Below are positions 9,014 through 17,805 of a stretch of 64,000 bases of DNA, piece after piece. Position 1 is the stretch's first letter. The number at the start of each line of letters is the position of its first letter. Below the pieces are notes generated by a model. That model ran no database searches. It saw nothing but the letters and a program-made list of their open reading frames with translations, and was not told where the DNA came from. Position numbers and translations under genes: made by a program. This stretch comes from Helicobacter_D ganmani (GTDB lineage: Bacteria; Campylobacterota; Campylobacteria; Campylobacterales; Helicobacteraceae), in NCBI RefSeq assembly GCF_965138225.1, contig NZ_CBCSAX010000007.1; one strand, given 5' to 3'.

Positions 9014-10048
9014 TTAAGCCTCAAACTTAAAAGAAGCACTCTTGGACGAATAAGAACCATACCACCACAAGCCAGATTCTGAGTTGTCAAGCTTTTTGCC
9101 TATCCATTGTGCGCTATATTGTTCGTAGGAGGTAGAAATTGTAAGCGTATTTGGACTTTTGAGCCAATCTTGGAGAATCGGGTTATTTTGATTTTCTTTA
9201 TCTTTAGGAATCCCAACAAACATTTCAAGGCTAGAATTAATCAAATTCTGTAGGAAGGCCATTTTATCTTCTTTTGATGTTTGCAAATTAGAGTTTTTAT
9301 CTTGTAGTGCTTTAGAAGCATCATTGGTTTCAAATAAGAAAAGCATATTGTTAAGCCTGTTTTGCAAACCCTCGCCAAAGTCGTTGAAATCTCCGTCAAA
9401 ATCTATATTGAAAGTTTGTCCCTCTAAAAGATTTTTGAGGGCAGAGGAAATGGATTCTTGTCCATTAGTGAGTTGATTTTCAAAATTCTTGCCCAATGCA
9501 AATTGGTTTTGTGTATTCATCTTATTACCATTTTTGTCGGTAAATTCCGCATTAAAGGTTGCGACAAAAGAAGAGGAATATTGCAAACTTTGTGAATATT
9601 CTCCACTTTGGCTATTGTAGCTTAAAGTATAAGTGAGGCTTTGTGTAAATTCAATACTTGCAGTATTAAAGATTGAGCCTATATACACGCCCCCTTTAGA
9701 GCTACCCGGCGCATTGGCACTTGAAGCGGGCAATTTGGAGTTTTGAATAATGCTATCTATCATCATATTGGCATATTCGTCGTATCCACCCTCTAGTGCG
9801 TCCGCTAGATTTCTCAACATCACATTTGCTAAACTATTTTGCGCTTTGTCTATGGGGTTGATATTCAATAGGCTTTGCTTGATTTCACTCTCCATTGTCG
9901 CTTTGGTGTCTTGAGTATTTGCCTTGGTATTTTTATCTTCTGTTTTGTCGCTATTGTTACGCTCTTGATTCACCTTTGGTTTAAGATTCTCAATCCCGCT
10001 TGTAACAAAAGGATTTTTGAATAAATTATTTTGAAAAGAAATTGCCAT
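9014..10048 (-). CDS. Protein of unknown function, Ser/Asn/Gln-rich, putatively sigma-28 controlled
   Basis: 344 residues, not recognised. There is no signal peptide or membrane helix. Residues 24-55 are a low-complexity Asn/Lys/Thr linker; 120-170 is rich in Ser, Tyr and Gln in alternating beta-like patterns (YTLSYNSQSGEYSQSLQY); the C-terminus ends GLWWYGSYSSKSASFKFEA, with the aromatic-alternating end seen in secreted or surface proteins. The ATG at 10048 has an AAGGAG site. Upstream is a FliA-like promoter (10082-10108). It is convergent with the FtsL-like gene and lies about 110 bp from the dif-like site. A flagellum-coexpressed secreted protein is a possible role, not shown. Confidence 0.7.
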   Translation of the reverse strand: MAISFQNNLFKNPFVTSGIENLKPKVNQERNNSDKTEDKNTKANTQDTKATMESEIKQSLLNINPIDKAQNSLANVMLRNLADALEGGYDEYANMMIDSIIQNSKLPASSANAPGSSKGGVYIGSIFNTASIEFTQSLTYTLSYNSQSGEYSQSLQYSSSFVATFNAEFTDKNGNKMNTQNQFALGKNFENQLTNGQESISSALKNLLEGQTFNIDFDGDFNDFGEGLQNRLNNMLFLFETNDASKALQDKNSNLQTSKEDKMAFLQNLINSSLEMFVGIPKDKENQNNPILQDWLKSPNTLTISTSYEQYSAQWIGKKLDNSESGLWWYGSYSSKSASFKFEA

Positions 10049-10081
10049 TTTGGATTCTCCTTGATGATTTTATATGAAATA

Positions 10082-10108
10082 ATATCGTCAAAAATAAATA
10101 AAATCTTA
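10082..10108 (-). promoter_or_regulatory. Sigma-28 (FliA)-like promoter of the 9014-10048 gene
   Basis: On the minus strand TAAGATTT is followed after exactly 11 bases by GACGATAT. The epsilonproteobacterial FliA consensus from memory is TAAAGTTT-N11-GCCGATAA. Two mismatches fall in each box while the spacing is exact. The gene start lies 34 bp downstream. Confidence 0.5.
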
Positions 10109-10159
10109 ATAGCTAGTTATCTATTTTTGATAGGGAGATAAGTGTTTTTAAATAAAAAA

Positions 10160-10183
10160 TATTGAAAATTATAGTTTTCAATA
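10160..10183. other. dif: dif-like XerH recombination site
   Basis: Two perfect 9-bp inverted arms, TATTGAAAA and TTTTCAATA, are separated by a 6-bp core, TTATAG. The site lies 84 bp upstream of xerH. Arms with GAAAA/TTTTC around a 6-bp core fit a Xer recombinase target, and in epsilonproteobacteria dif sites are known to lie next to xerH in some species. Flanking genes on both sides are transcribed mainly towards this point, as expected at a terminus. The ambiguous base N at 10189 is just outside the palindrome. Confidence 0.65.
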
Positions 10184-10212
10184 CAAAANTTAAAATTTTT
10201 GCCATAGATTTC

Positions 10213-10221
10213 TGCTATAAT
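10213..10221 (+). promoter_or_regulatory. Extended -10 promoter element of xerH
   Basis: TGCTATAAT is a perfect extended -10 box about 47 bp before the xerH start codon, just downstream of the dif-like palindrome. Confidence 0.6.
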
Positions 10222-10267
10222 CAAAAATTCATTTTTTATTAAACTTTATTTTATTTAAGGATTTATA

Positions 10268-11332
10268 ATGCGTTATCCGCTTGATTTCAAAGATGATTTT
10301 CCCAATAATTTATTATTTTGGATGGAACGTTTTGTTTATAGCAAACTCAACAGCTTATCCAATCATCAAGTAAAAGACAAAAAAGGAATCATTGCTGCTT
10401 TGAATTTATTAAGACGTGGAATCGTAGAAATTAAAGATTTGAAAGAAATTTGCAAACAATGTCGTAATGCCGGATTAATTGGTATTAATACTTATATTCA
10501 ACCGCTTTTAAAGCTTTATGATTACTTAAATTATTTGGGGCTTGCAAGCCTAAAAGAAGTAGATGAAGAAATGCTTAAGGAGTTTCTAACTATCCATACA
10601 AGTGCGCTTTCAGATGCAACGAAAAAAAACTATCGTATGACGCTTTTAAATTTCTTTAGCTTCATTGATAAGCAAAATGAAGACGACGAAGGGGCTTCTT
10701 ACAATTTCCATATTGAACTCAAAAATTGGGGTGGATTGCGCGGTAAAAGCGGACAAAAACTACCCTCTTATATGAATGAAGATGAAGTGCGTCGCTTTTT
10801 AAATGGCATTGATTGTTTTCCTTTTAAGCACGAATCTTTGGGTGCGCGCAATCGTCTGCTATTAAAAATTATTATTTATACAGGGATTCGCGTCAGTGAG
10901 GCATTGAATCTGAAAATCAAAGACATTATGCTAGATGGAGAATTTTTCATCATTCAAGTGCGCGGCAAAGGCAATAAGCCTCGCGTCGTGATGATAAAGG
11001 CAAAAAACATTGATTACGATTTCTCAAGTTGGATAAACTCTCGTCCCAACGAAGTGCAAGATGATTTGGTTTTTTGCAATCAAAAAGGCAAGAATCTCAC
11101 TCAAGCCTATGTTAGCCGCATTGTTGAACAAGTTTTGCTTACAAATGGAATCCGCAAAGAGAAGAATGGTGCGCATATGTTGCGACATAGTTTTGCCACC
11201 CTACTCTATCAAAAAAGTCAAGATTTGGTGCTAGTTCAAGAAGCACTTGGACACGCGAGTTTGGATACTTCGCGCATTTACACACATTTTGATAAACAAA
11301 AGCTTAAAAACACCACAGAAATTATGAATTAG
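10268..11332 (+). CDS. xerH: Tyrosine recombinase XerH
   Basis: XerH is the single Xer recombinase of Helicobacter and Campylobacter; it resolves chromosome dimers at dif. The 354-residue protein has the N-terminal SAM-like core-binding domain (about 60-155) and the catalytic domain with R208 (TGIRVSEALNLK), K234 (RGKGNKPR), H303-x-x-R306 (HMLRHSFATL), H329 (LGHASLDTS) and nucleophile Y338 (SRIYTHFD). The segments NLLFWMERF, SLSNHQVKDKK and NAGLIGINTY match H. pylori XerH as remembered. An AAGGATTT ribosome site precedes the ATG. The dif-like palindrome lies immediately upstream. Confidence 0.93.
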   Translation: MRYPLDFKDDFPNNLLFWMERFVYSKLNSLSNHQVKDKKGIIAALNLLRRGIVEIKDLKEICKQCRNAGLIGINTYIQPLLKLYDYLNYLGLASLKEVDEEMLKEFLTIHTSALSDATKKNYRMTLLNFFSFIDKQNEDDEGASYNFHIELKNWGGLRGKSGQKLPSYMNEDEVRRFLNGIDCFPFKHESLGARNRLLLKIIIYTGIRVSEALNLKIKDIMLDGEFFIIQVRGKGNKPRVVMIKAKNIDYDFSSWINSRPNEVQDDLVFCNQKGKNLTQAYVSRIVEQVLLTNGIRKEKNGAHMLRHSFATLLYQKSQDLVLVQEALGHASLDTSRIYTHFDKQKLKNTTEIMN

Positions 11333-11355
11333 CTATTATTTAAAATAAAAAAAAA

Positions 11356-11363
11356 GCCGATAT
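11356..11363 (+). promoter_or_regulatory. Sigma-28-like -10 element upstream of the 11389 gene
   Basis: GCCGATAT is a close match to the FliA -10 box and ends 25 bp before the start codon. The -35 region at the expected N11 distance (TATTTAAA) is a poor match, so the promoter is less certain than the one at 10082-10108. Confidence 0.4.
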
Positions 11364-11388
11364 ATTCCTAAATTAATTCTTAGGAGCG

Positions 11389-12057
11389 ATGATGAATCCC
11401 ATTAACACAAACACGAGCGGTTATCAAGCAGCAAAGGCAAATGCAGCGGCATTAGGAGCAAAACTTGTCAGTTATTTTGAAACAGAGGATATGGCGGCAA
11501 CAACTATTACAAGTGATTCTAAAAAACCACAAACCTTACAAGAATTGCAAAGCTATATCACTGAAAAATATGGCGTCAATCGTGCGGATAAAACAATTGA
11601 AGGAATCCCTGCAACTCTCAATGTTTCCCCTACTTTCTTGCAAGAAGCACTGAAAAATCCAGAAAAAATGCAGTGGCTAGAGGAGAACTTGCAAGCAATG
11701 CAATCTTTAAATTCAAGTATGTTTGCAGGCACTCTCACGCAAGTGAGTTACAGCATAGACGCTAAAGGAGAAATCACGATGATAACAAGCGGTTCAAGCG
11801 ACCCTAATGGAAGGATAGCAAAAGAAAATGCGTCGCGCAAGCAAGAGGAACAGAGATTGAAAGAAAAGCAAGAACAAAAGCGACTAGAGGAGCAAAAAGC
11901 CTTGGAAGAATCTCTGCAAAAAGCACAAGAGGCGAAACAAAATGGAGATTCTCATTTTACTTTTAGCATTAGCGGGGCAAATATGCAGACAATCCAAAAT
12001 AAGATTCAAGAATCCTTGCAAAACACTATGCAAAACCACTTAAATATGGAAGTGTAA
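11389..12057 (+). CDS. Protein of unknown function with Glu/Lys/Gln-rich helix
   Basis: 222 residues, not recognised. The N-terminus (MNPINTNTSGYQAAKANAAA) is polar with no signal peptide. Residues 45-120 look globular (LQELQSYITEKYGVNRADKT). Residues 143-180 form a highly charged helix (KQEEQRLKEKQEQKRLEE). The C-terminus is amphipathic. Two adjacent ATG codons compete; the second (11392) has better spacing to AGGAG at 11382. A FliA-like -10 box lies upstream, which with the similarly equipped gene on the other side of xerH suggests flagellar co-regulation. It is convergent with purH across 160 bp in which no clear feature is seen. Confidence 0.7.
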   Translation: MMNPINTNTSGYQAAKANAAALGAKLVSYFETEDMAATTITSDSKKPQTLQELQSYITEKYGVNRADKTIEGIPATLNVSPTFLQEALKNPEKMQWLEENLQAMQSLNSSMFAGTLTQVSYSIDAKGEITMITSGSSDPNGRIAKENASRKQEEQRLKEKQEQKRLEEQKALEESLQKAQEAKQNGDSHFTFSISGANMQTIQNKIQESLQNTMQNHLNMEV

Positions 12058-12218
12058 GGTTATGAATCCTTAAATTCGGGTTTCCCTCGTTTTTGTGTGT
12101 ATCCTATTTAGTGGAATTTGGATTTGCAGGTGAGTGAGTTGCTAACACAACACATATTTCGGCTTTGCCTCGCAAGGAAATAGAATCCGCAAGGACATAG
12201 CAAAAGTGTAAGATATAG

Positions 12219-13751
12219 TTAATGCAAAAAGTGTCGTTTGCCTGTGAAATAAAGTGCGATTCCATATGTGTTTGCGCACTCCACCACTTCCTCATCTCGG
12301 ATACTTCCTCCGGGTTCAATGATTGCACTCACACCTACTTTATGTGCTTCTTCAATGCTATCTTTAAAAGGAAAAAACGCCTCACTTGCCAAAACACAAC
12401 CCCTTAAGTCAAGCCCCATTTCTTGTGCTTTTTTGATTGCAGCTTTTGCGGCATCTACGCGACTTGTCATTCCCATACCCACAGCAACCATTGCGGAATT
12501 CTTGACATACACAACACAATTTGATTTCACAAAACTCGCGACTTTGTAGGCAATCTCCAAATCTTGTATTTGTGATTCACTCGCCTGTGTTTTGCTCACA
12601 CACTTGGCGTTTTTGACTTCATTTTCTGTAATGGAATCGGAATCTTGTAAGACGAACCCACCCTCAATATGTTTGAAATCTTGCGTATCTTTTGGAATTT
12701 CTAAATAATCCCCGCCACAAACAAAAAGTTTGATTTTTTTCTTTGTCTCAAAGAGCGCTAAGGCTTCTTGCGTAATTTGCGGTGCAACTAACACCTCAAT
12801 AAAAATCTTGTTTATTTCTTGGGCTAGCTCTAAATCCACGATTCCATTGACTGCCACGACACCACCAAAGGCAGAGACGGAATCGCACTTTAATGCTTGT
12901 ATGTAGGATTCTATCAAAGTGTCTTTTAGCGCAAATCCACAAGGGTTAGCGTGTTTGATGATACAGACACAAGGACGCTTGCCGAAGCTAGAGGCAATTT
13001 TCACCGCACTATTAATGTCTGTGAGATTGTTAAAACTCACTTCACCTTTAAGCGCTTGAAAAGTCTTGGAATAAAAATCTTTAAACTCATAATACGCACC
13101 TTTTTGATGTGGATTCTCTCCATAACGCGTTGGGGCAACAAGCTTTCCAGCAATAAAATGAGATTCTCCAAATCCGTCATTGAATCGCTTATTCATATAA
13201 TTTGCAATAGTGCAATCATAATGCGCAGTATGCTCGTAAGCCTTAATCATCATCTTTTGACGAAATTCCAATGTATTTTGGTTGTTTTGAAGCCGCATTA
13301 AGACTTCGTTGTAATCCGCAGGATTCGTGAGGATTAGCACGGATTCAAAATTCTTTGCCGCAGCACGCACCATTGAAGGTCCGCCAATATCTATGTTTTC
13401 AATGATTTCTCCAAAATCCTCTGTGCGCTCTATCGTGGCTTTGAAAGGATAAAGATTAACACAGACTAAAGAAATATCACGGATTCCAAACTCTTGCGCC
13501 TTTACTCTATCCTCTGCGTTCTCCCGCCGATAAAGAATCCCGCCGTGAATTTTTGGGTGCAAAGTCTTGACTCTCCCATCAAACATTTCTGGACTTTGCG
13601 TGTATTTTGCGACATCTAATGCCTGAATATTGTTTTCTTGCAAAACCTTTAATGTCCCGCCTGTGGATAGAATCTCATAGCCAAGATTTAACAAGCCTTT
13701 TGCAAACTCTACAATTCCGCTTTTATCACTTACACTTAAAAGTGCCGTCAT
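12219..13751 (-). CDS. purH: Bifunctional AICAR transformylase / IMP cyclohydrolase PurH
   Basis: PurH catalyses the last two steps of IMP synthesis. The N-terminal IMP cyclohydrolase domain begins ALLSVSDKSGIVEFAKGL and includes STGGT and the VKTLHPKIHGGIL motif; the C-terminal transformylase domain carries SFGKRPCVCIIKHANPCG and ends with GGSIRDEEVV. The length of 510 residues is standard. It follows lptG by 22 bp on the same strand and may be the last gene of the rplY-pth-lptG run. Confidence 0.97.
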   Translation of the reverse strand: MTALLSVSDKSGIVEFAKGLLNLGYEILSTGGTLKVLQENNIQALDVAKYTQSPEMFDGRVKTLHPKIHGGILYRRENAEDRVKAQEFGIRDISLVCVNLYPFKATIERTEDFGEIIENIDIGGPSMVRAAAKNFESVLILTNPADYNEVLMRLQNNQNTLEFRQKMMIKAYEHTAHYDCTIANYMNKRFNDGFGESHFIAGKLVAPTRYGENPHQKGAYYEFKDFYSKTFQALKGEVSFNNLTDINSAVKIASSFGKRPCVCIIKHANPCGFALKDTLIESYIQALKCDSVSAFGGVVAVNGIVDLELAQEINKIFIEVLVAPQITQEALALFETKKKIKLFVCGGDYLEIPKDTQDFKHIEGGFVLQDSDSITENEVKNAKCVSKTQASESQIQDLEIAYKVASFVKSNCVVYVKNSAMVAVGMGMTSRVDAAKAAIKKAQEMGLDLRGCVLASEAFFPFKDSIEEAHKVGVSAIIEPGGSIRDEEVVECANTYGIALYFTGKRHFLH

Positions 13752-13773
13752 CTTTACTCCTTCTTTATTAGAT

Positions 13774-14847
13774 TTATGCCTTTATCATTTTAAATAATGC
13801 CCAAAAACTTACTAAACATAGCATAAAAATAGGCAATAAAATGCTAAATTCTGGCTGCAATAAACCACTAATAGATAATCTTGAAAAACTAAAAAAGATT
13901 CCCCAACTCATTAAAACCGCTAAAATCATTTCCAAGGTAATGAGGCTTAGATTTGCGTAACGATTAGAGTTTGGAGTAAAATTAGCGAGACAAATCATTG
14001 CAAGAGGTGCAAAAAGCGGAAAAAAGATTAAATTATAAAGTAATCCGCGAATTTTTTGTGTATTAACCCCCTGTTCTTTTAAAAGCATAATTGCTTCGTA
14101 TGCGTCAATAATGGAGATATTACCCTTTCTTTCATAAATATTTTCCAAAATTTTGGGTTTAAAGCCATGCAAGGTTGTATAACTCTCTTCGTTTTGAATG
14201 GTCAGCGGATTTTGCCCAATCTGCAAAATGTTATCAAAATTTGTAATCGTAACATTTTGCAGATTCCATTCTTCCCCATTAAAAACCGCTTTTTGAGATT
14301 CTATCATACGCAAAATTAGGCTGTTGTCTGTGTTAAACTCATAAATCTGCACATTCTCTGCACTTTGTAATAAGGGAAAAATCTTTTCAAAGTAAATATA
14401 AGTATTGTTGTATTTCACAAATAAATCCCTTTTGACATTACCTAAGAAACCTTCATTAATAATCAAATCTACCTGCTCTTTTGCATAGGCAAAAGATGTT
14501 GCATTAAACGCAATAAAACAAAAAGTCATTAAAAAACTAAGCATAAAAATTGGCAAAAAAATCTTAATTTTTGAATAACCAAGTGCTAAAAATGCAGTCC
14601 ATTGTGAATTTTTAAGTAAAACAATCATAAGCACAATTTGTGCTAAAATCAAAGAAAGTGGCAAGATAAATTGACTCGCATACATAAAATCATAAACCAA
14701 CAAAAGCACGATTAAATTCGCAGAATTCGGAAGCTCATCTAAATACTTTACTAAATCAATCACAACGAAAAAACATTCTAATGAAACAAACAAAAAGAAA
14801 AAATATTTTAAATACAAGAATCCAATATAACGAAAAAATAAGCTCAT
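13774..14847 (-). CDS. lptG: LptF/LptG-family LPS export permease (LptG-like)
   Basis: This belongs to the YjgP/YjgQ family, the inner-membrane permease pair of the Lpt system that extracts LPS from the inner membrane. The 357-residue protein has the family layout: membrane helices near 10-30, 45-75 and 95-115, a periplasmic beta-jellyroll (about 120-260), then three helices at the C-terminus (268-352). It overlaps pth by 4 bp. The position after pth matches H. pylori. Whether it is LptF or LptG cannot be settled from one copy; LptG is preferred. Confidence 0.85.
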   Translation of the reverse strand: MSLFFRYIGFLYLKYFFFLFVSLECFFVVIDLVKYLDELPNSANLIVLLLVYDFMYASQFILPLSLILAQIVLMIVLLKNSQWTAFLALGYSKIKIFLPIFMLSFLMTFCFIAFNATSFAYAKEQVDLIINEGFLGNVKRDLFVKYNNTYIYFEKIFPLLQSAENVQIYEFNTDNSLILRMIESQKAVFNGEEWNLQNVTITNFDNILQIGQNPLTIQNEESYTTLHGFKPKILENIYERKGNISIIDAYEAIMLLKEQGVNTQKIRGLLYNLIFFPLFAPLAMICLANFTPNSNRYANLSLITLEMILAVLMSWGIFFSFSRLSISGLLQPEFSILLPIFMLCLVSFWALFKMIKA

Positions 14848-15431
14848 TTAACTTCTTTGTTTTGGGGTTGCGGTGTTAAAGTCAAGAGGCTAGAGATTCT
14901 ATTAGCTAGTTCTTTGGGGGATTCTAATTGTGTAATTTCTAATGCCGCTTTTGTGCAATGTGCAATTAAAGCAGGATTTGCTGCTTGCTCTTGTGAATCA
15001 AAATCACTTAAAACCCAATGCGTTACTTGCTCTTTTACTATGGGTTTGCCTATTCCATAGCGAATCCTATAATATTCATTGCCACATAAAGCATCAATGG
15101 ATTTTAATCCATTGTGCCCCCCACTTCCTCCACCAAATTTAAATTTCACTGCTCCAAAAGGCAAATCTAGCTCATCGTGAATGACTAGAAATTCATTGAT
15201 TTTATAAAAATTTCTAACACTTTGCACGGATTCTCCCGATAAATTCATAAAAGTTTGAGGTTTTAAGAGGATAGTTTGATTTGATTTATAAACTTCACCT
15301 TGAAAGCTTTTATCACTTTGCTTTGTGGCATTAAGGGAATAGATTAAGGAATCCACGACTTTAAAGCCGATATTGTGTCTGTTGTTTTGATATTTTTGAC
15401 CCGGATTCCCTAAACCTACAATGAGAAACAT
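14844..15431 (-). CDS. pth: Peptidyl-tRNA hydrolase Pth
   Basis: Pth releases peptides from peptidyl-tRNA that has dropped off ribosomes. The protein starts FLIVGLGNPGQKY and contains the catalytic histidine H19 in NNRHNIGF, PQTFMNLSGESV, HDELDLPFG and GGSGGHNGLKSI, all family signatures. At 195 residues it is normal. It lies 4 bp after rplY and overlaps lptG by 4 bp, so the three are one operon. Confidence 0.97.
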   Translation of the reverse strand: MFLIVGLGNPGQKYQNNRHNIGFKVVDSLIYSLNATKQSDKSFQGEVYKSNQTILLKPQTFMNLSGESVQSVRNFYKINEFLVIHDELDLPFGAVKFKFGGGSGGHNGLKSIDALCGNEYYRIRYGIGKPIVKEQVTHWVLSDFDSQEQAANPALIAHCTKAALEITQLESPKELANRISSLLTLTPQPQNKEVK

Positions 15432-15435
15432 TTTA

Positions 15436-15972
15436 TTAGCGGGATTTAATCACACCAACAATTGCTACATCATCGCGTTCAACAATTTTTACTCCTTCAA
15501 ATGTTGGCAAATCTCTTACAAGAACAACATCTCCTACATCTAAATCTGTTACATTGATTTCATAATTTTTTGGTAGGTTTTCAGGTTTGGATTTGACTTT
15601 GATACGTTTTTTAGACATCATCAAAACACCTTTATTTTTGAGACCTTTTGGAGTTCCAACCGTGCGAACTTTAACAGAATATTTTGCCTCAACTCCTTGT
15701 TGTGCAAGCATTAAATCCACATGGATAATTTCGCTTGTAATAGGGTCTTTTTGATATTCTTGAATTACGACAGAATATTTTTGTGCGCCAACTTCTACTT
15801 CAAAAATTAAATCTGTTTTGCTTTTTATTTCACGAATAAAAGCATTGCGTTTAAAAGCACAATGGATATTTTCTTTGCCTTTTCCATAGATATTGGCAAT
15901 TAGATAACCATTTTTTCTTAAAGCCTTGACATCAGACTTAGAAATACTCTCTCTAATTATTCCACTTAACAT
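15436..15972 (-). CDS. rplY: 50S ribosomal protein L25 (Ctc form)
   Basis: L25 binds 5S rRNA. The 178-residue protein has the N-terminal L25 domain (about 1-90, LRKNGYLIANIYGKGKENIHC) plus the C-terminal Ctc/TL5 beta-domain (about 95-175, VRTVGTPKGLKNKGVLMM and DLDVGDVVLVRDLP). It is first in the run rplY-pth-lptG, and a clean TATAAT lies about 30 bp upstream. Confidence 0.95.
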   Translation of the reverse strand: MLSGIIRESISKSDVKALRKNGYLIANIYGKGKENIHCAFKRNAFIREIKSKTDLIFEVEVGAQKYSVVIQEYQKDPITSEIIHVDLMLAQQGVEAKYSVKVRTVGTPKGLKNKGVLMMSKKRIKVKSKPENLPKNYEINVTDLDVGDVVLVRDLPTFEGVKIVERDDVAIVGVIKSR

Positions 15973-16003
15973 TGTGTATCCTTAAAATTAAAATAAGCCT
16001 GCC

Positions 16004-16009
16004 ATTATA
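16004..16009 (-). promoter_or_regulatory. -10 box upstream of rplY
   Basis: On the minus strand the sequence CGCTATAATGG gives a perfect TATAAT 31 bp before the rplY start, in the 64-bp gap after tal. It would drive rplY-pth-lptG and possibly purH. Confidence 0.6.
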
Positions 16010-16036
16010 GCGGATTTTTTTAAAACTTGATTTAAA

Positions 16037-17041
16037 TTATTCCAAACTTGCTAAAATCTTTCCAAAAGCGACTTTAAAATCCTCCAAGCCCTGCTCCAAT
16101 AGTTCTTTACTGACTTTATTTAAATCCACTCCCGCTTCTTTCACACTCGCAAAAAATTCTTCTAATTCGTCCATATCTGGCAAATAGGCTTCCTCTACAT
16201 CTCCTAATTCCATAAAAGCATTTAAGGCAGTCAGTGGTGCGGTATTCACTGCATAGGGGTGATAGAGCTCCTTGATATAATACACAGGCTCTAAGTCTTC
16301 GCCTTTGACGCCTGTGCTAGCAAAAAGTGCCCGCACGCCAGAGAGAGAATAACTATTAAGGATATGATATAAATATTGCGCATTTTTAATCCCCAAAGTT
16401 GCATTTGGGATTCCTTTTTCTTGTAGGATAGAATCACATTTGCGGTCAAAACGTGAAACAAAAATACTTACAACTGCGCGAGGAAAGTCTTTTAATTCTT
16501 TCTTGCTTGTTTGCTTAAGCTGTTCGTAACCCTTTTTAAATGCCTCCATACAACCTACTACTTGTTCTTTGTTGAAAACCAAAGTTGCATTGACGGAGAT
16601 TCCTTGAGCAATGAGTTCTCCCATCGCTCCAAAGCCTGCTTTTGTAGCTGGAATCTTAATCATCACATTAGGATAACCAATATCATTAAACAAGCGCACA
16701 CCCTCTTCAATCGTTGCTTTTGCATCTTCACACAGATTAGGATCTACCTCAATGCTAATATAACCATCATTGGGATTTGCATCGTAAAGTGGCTTAAGTA
16801 ACTCTGCGGCGCGTTGAATATCTGTTTTGGCAAGTGCTTCATAAATTTCTTTTGGGCTTTTGCCTTTCAAAGAATCTTTTTGCGCTTGATAACTTTCGCT
16901 TAAAAAAGCTTGTTGGAAAATAGTCGGGTTACTTGTCGCACCCTCTATCAAATCGCCCTCAATCATTTTAATAAAGTCATTTTCCAAAAAATCTCTTTCT
17001 ATAAAATCACACCAAAGTGAAAGCAATGCACTTTCTTGCAT
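16037..17041 (-). CDS. tal: Transaldolase
   Basis: Transaldolase moves a dihydroxyacetone unit between sugar phosphates in the non-oxidative pentose phosphate pathway. The N-terminal EGATSNPTIF motif and the Schiff-base lysine K129 in NVMIKIPATKAG are visible, as is the segment NATLVFNKEQ. At 334 residues it belongs to the longer Tal type used by epsilonproteobacteria and cyanobacteria. It follows serB by 10 bp; rplY lies downstream on the same strand, an order also found in H. pylori. Confidence 0.95.
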   Translation of the reverse strand: MQESALLSLWCDFIERDFLENDFIKMIEGDLIEGATSNPTIFQQAFLSESYQAQKDSLKGKSPKEIYEALAKTDIQRAAELLKPLYDANPNDGYISIEVDPNLCEDAKATIEEGVRLFNDIGYPNVMIKIPATKAGFGAMGELIAQGISVNATLVFNKEQVVGCMEAFKKGYEQLKQTSKKELKDFPRAVVSIFVSRFDRKCDSILQEKGIPNATLGIKNAQYLYHILNSYSLSGVRALFASTGVKGEDLEPVYYIKELYHPYAVNTAPLTALNAFMELGDVEEAYLPDMDELEEFFASVKEAGVDLNKVSKELLEQGLEDFKVAFGKILASLE

Positions 17042-17051
17042 ATTATCCTCC

Positions 17052-17675
17052 TTAATCTAAATATGTTTTGATAAGCATTAAATCTTTTTTATCAATAATG
17101 ATATTTGCAGCCTCTTGCAAAACTATGTTTGCGCAAAATGCTACTTTTTTACTAGCATATTTGAACATAGAAATATCATTTGCGCCATCACCAATTACTA
17201 TCGTTGTTTCGTAAGTCGCATTCAATAAGATTTGCAATTTTTCAAGTATGCGCCCTTTAGAATACGCAAACATCATTTCTCCGCCTACTTCTCCTGTCAA
17301 TATATTATTTTTACGATGCAAAATATTGCTAAAATGCATATCATAACCTAATGCTTTCTGCCCTGCACTCACTGCTTCATCAAATCCACCGCTAAAAACC
17401 ACAATTTTATAATCACGTGTTTTTAATTCTGCAATTAATTCTTTCGCGCCCGGATTATAGCGCAAATGATTGCACACGGCATAAACCTTTTCTAAAGGCA
17501 TACCCTTTAAAGTCGCTACACGTTTTTTTAAGCTATCATAAAAATCTAATTGACCCGCCATTGCTTCTTTTGTGATTTTACTTACTTCCGCTTCGCTATT
17601 GTTAGCACGTGCTAACAAATCAATTGTTTCGCCGTCCATTAAAGTGGAATCAAAATCAAACACTGCAAGTTTCAA
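17052..17675 (-). CDS. serB: Phosphoserine phosphatase SerB
   Basis: SerB removes phosphate from phosphoserine, the last step of serine synthesis. It is a HAD hydrolase: motif I DFDSTL with D7 (nucleophile) and D9, motif II VFSGGFDEAV, motif III lysine region YSKGRILEKL, and motif IV VIGDGANDISM. At 207 residues it lacks the N-terminal ACT-like domain of the E. coli enzyme. It is first of the two-gene run with tal, with a TATAAT at 17704-17709. Confidence 0.93.
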   Translation of the reverse strand: MKLAVFDFDSTLMDGETIDLLARANNSEAEVSKITKEAMAGQLDFYDSLKKRVATLKGMPLEKVYAVCNHLRYNPGAKELIAELKTRDYKIVVFSGGFDEAVSAGQKALGYDMHFSNILHRKNNILTGEVGGEMMFAYSKGRILEKLQILLNATYETTIVIGDGANDISMFKYASKKVAFCANIVLQEAANIIIDKKDLMLIKTYLD

Positions 17676-17703
17676 ACCAATCCTTAATTTTAAAATAATA
17701 ACT

Positions 17704-17709
17704 ATTATA
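17704..17709 (-). promoter_or_regulatory. -10 box upstream of serB
   Basis: The minus strand reads GTATAATAG, a perfect TATAAT, 28 bp before the serB start and downstream of the ppsA terminator hairpin. Confidence 0.55.
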
Positions 17710-17775
17710 CAACGTCAAAAATATAAAAGTATTTCAAAAACGAAGTTTAATTTATTTTTTTAGGTTTTTTAAAGC

Positions 17776-17798
17776 AAGTAGAGCTTAAAGCTCTACTT
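17776..17798 (-). terminator. Hairpin terminator after ppsA
   Basis: AAGTAGAGCTT and AAGCTCTACTT are perfect 11-bp inverted arms separated by one base (effective loop a few bases). The hairpin starts 8 bp after the ppsA stop. The minus strand shows only a weak T run after it, so termination strength is uncertain. Confidence 0.55.
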
Positions 17799-17805
17799 TT
17801 AGCCT

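Noticed and set aside
10189..10189. Ambiguous base N
   Set aside because: It is a sequencing ambiguity in a non-coding AT-rich stretch, outside the dif-like arms; not a biological signal.
12058..12218. Possible small RNA between the 11389 gene and purH
   Set aside because: No promoter plus hairpin combination could be supported.
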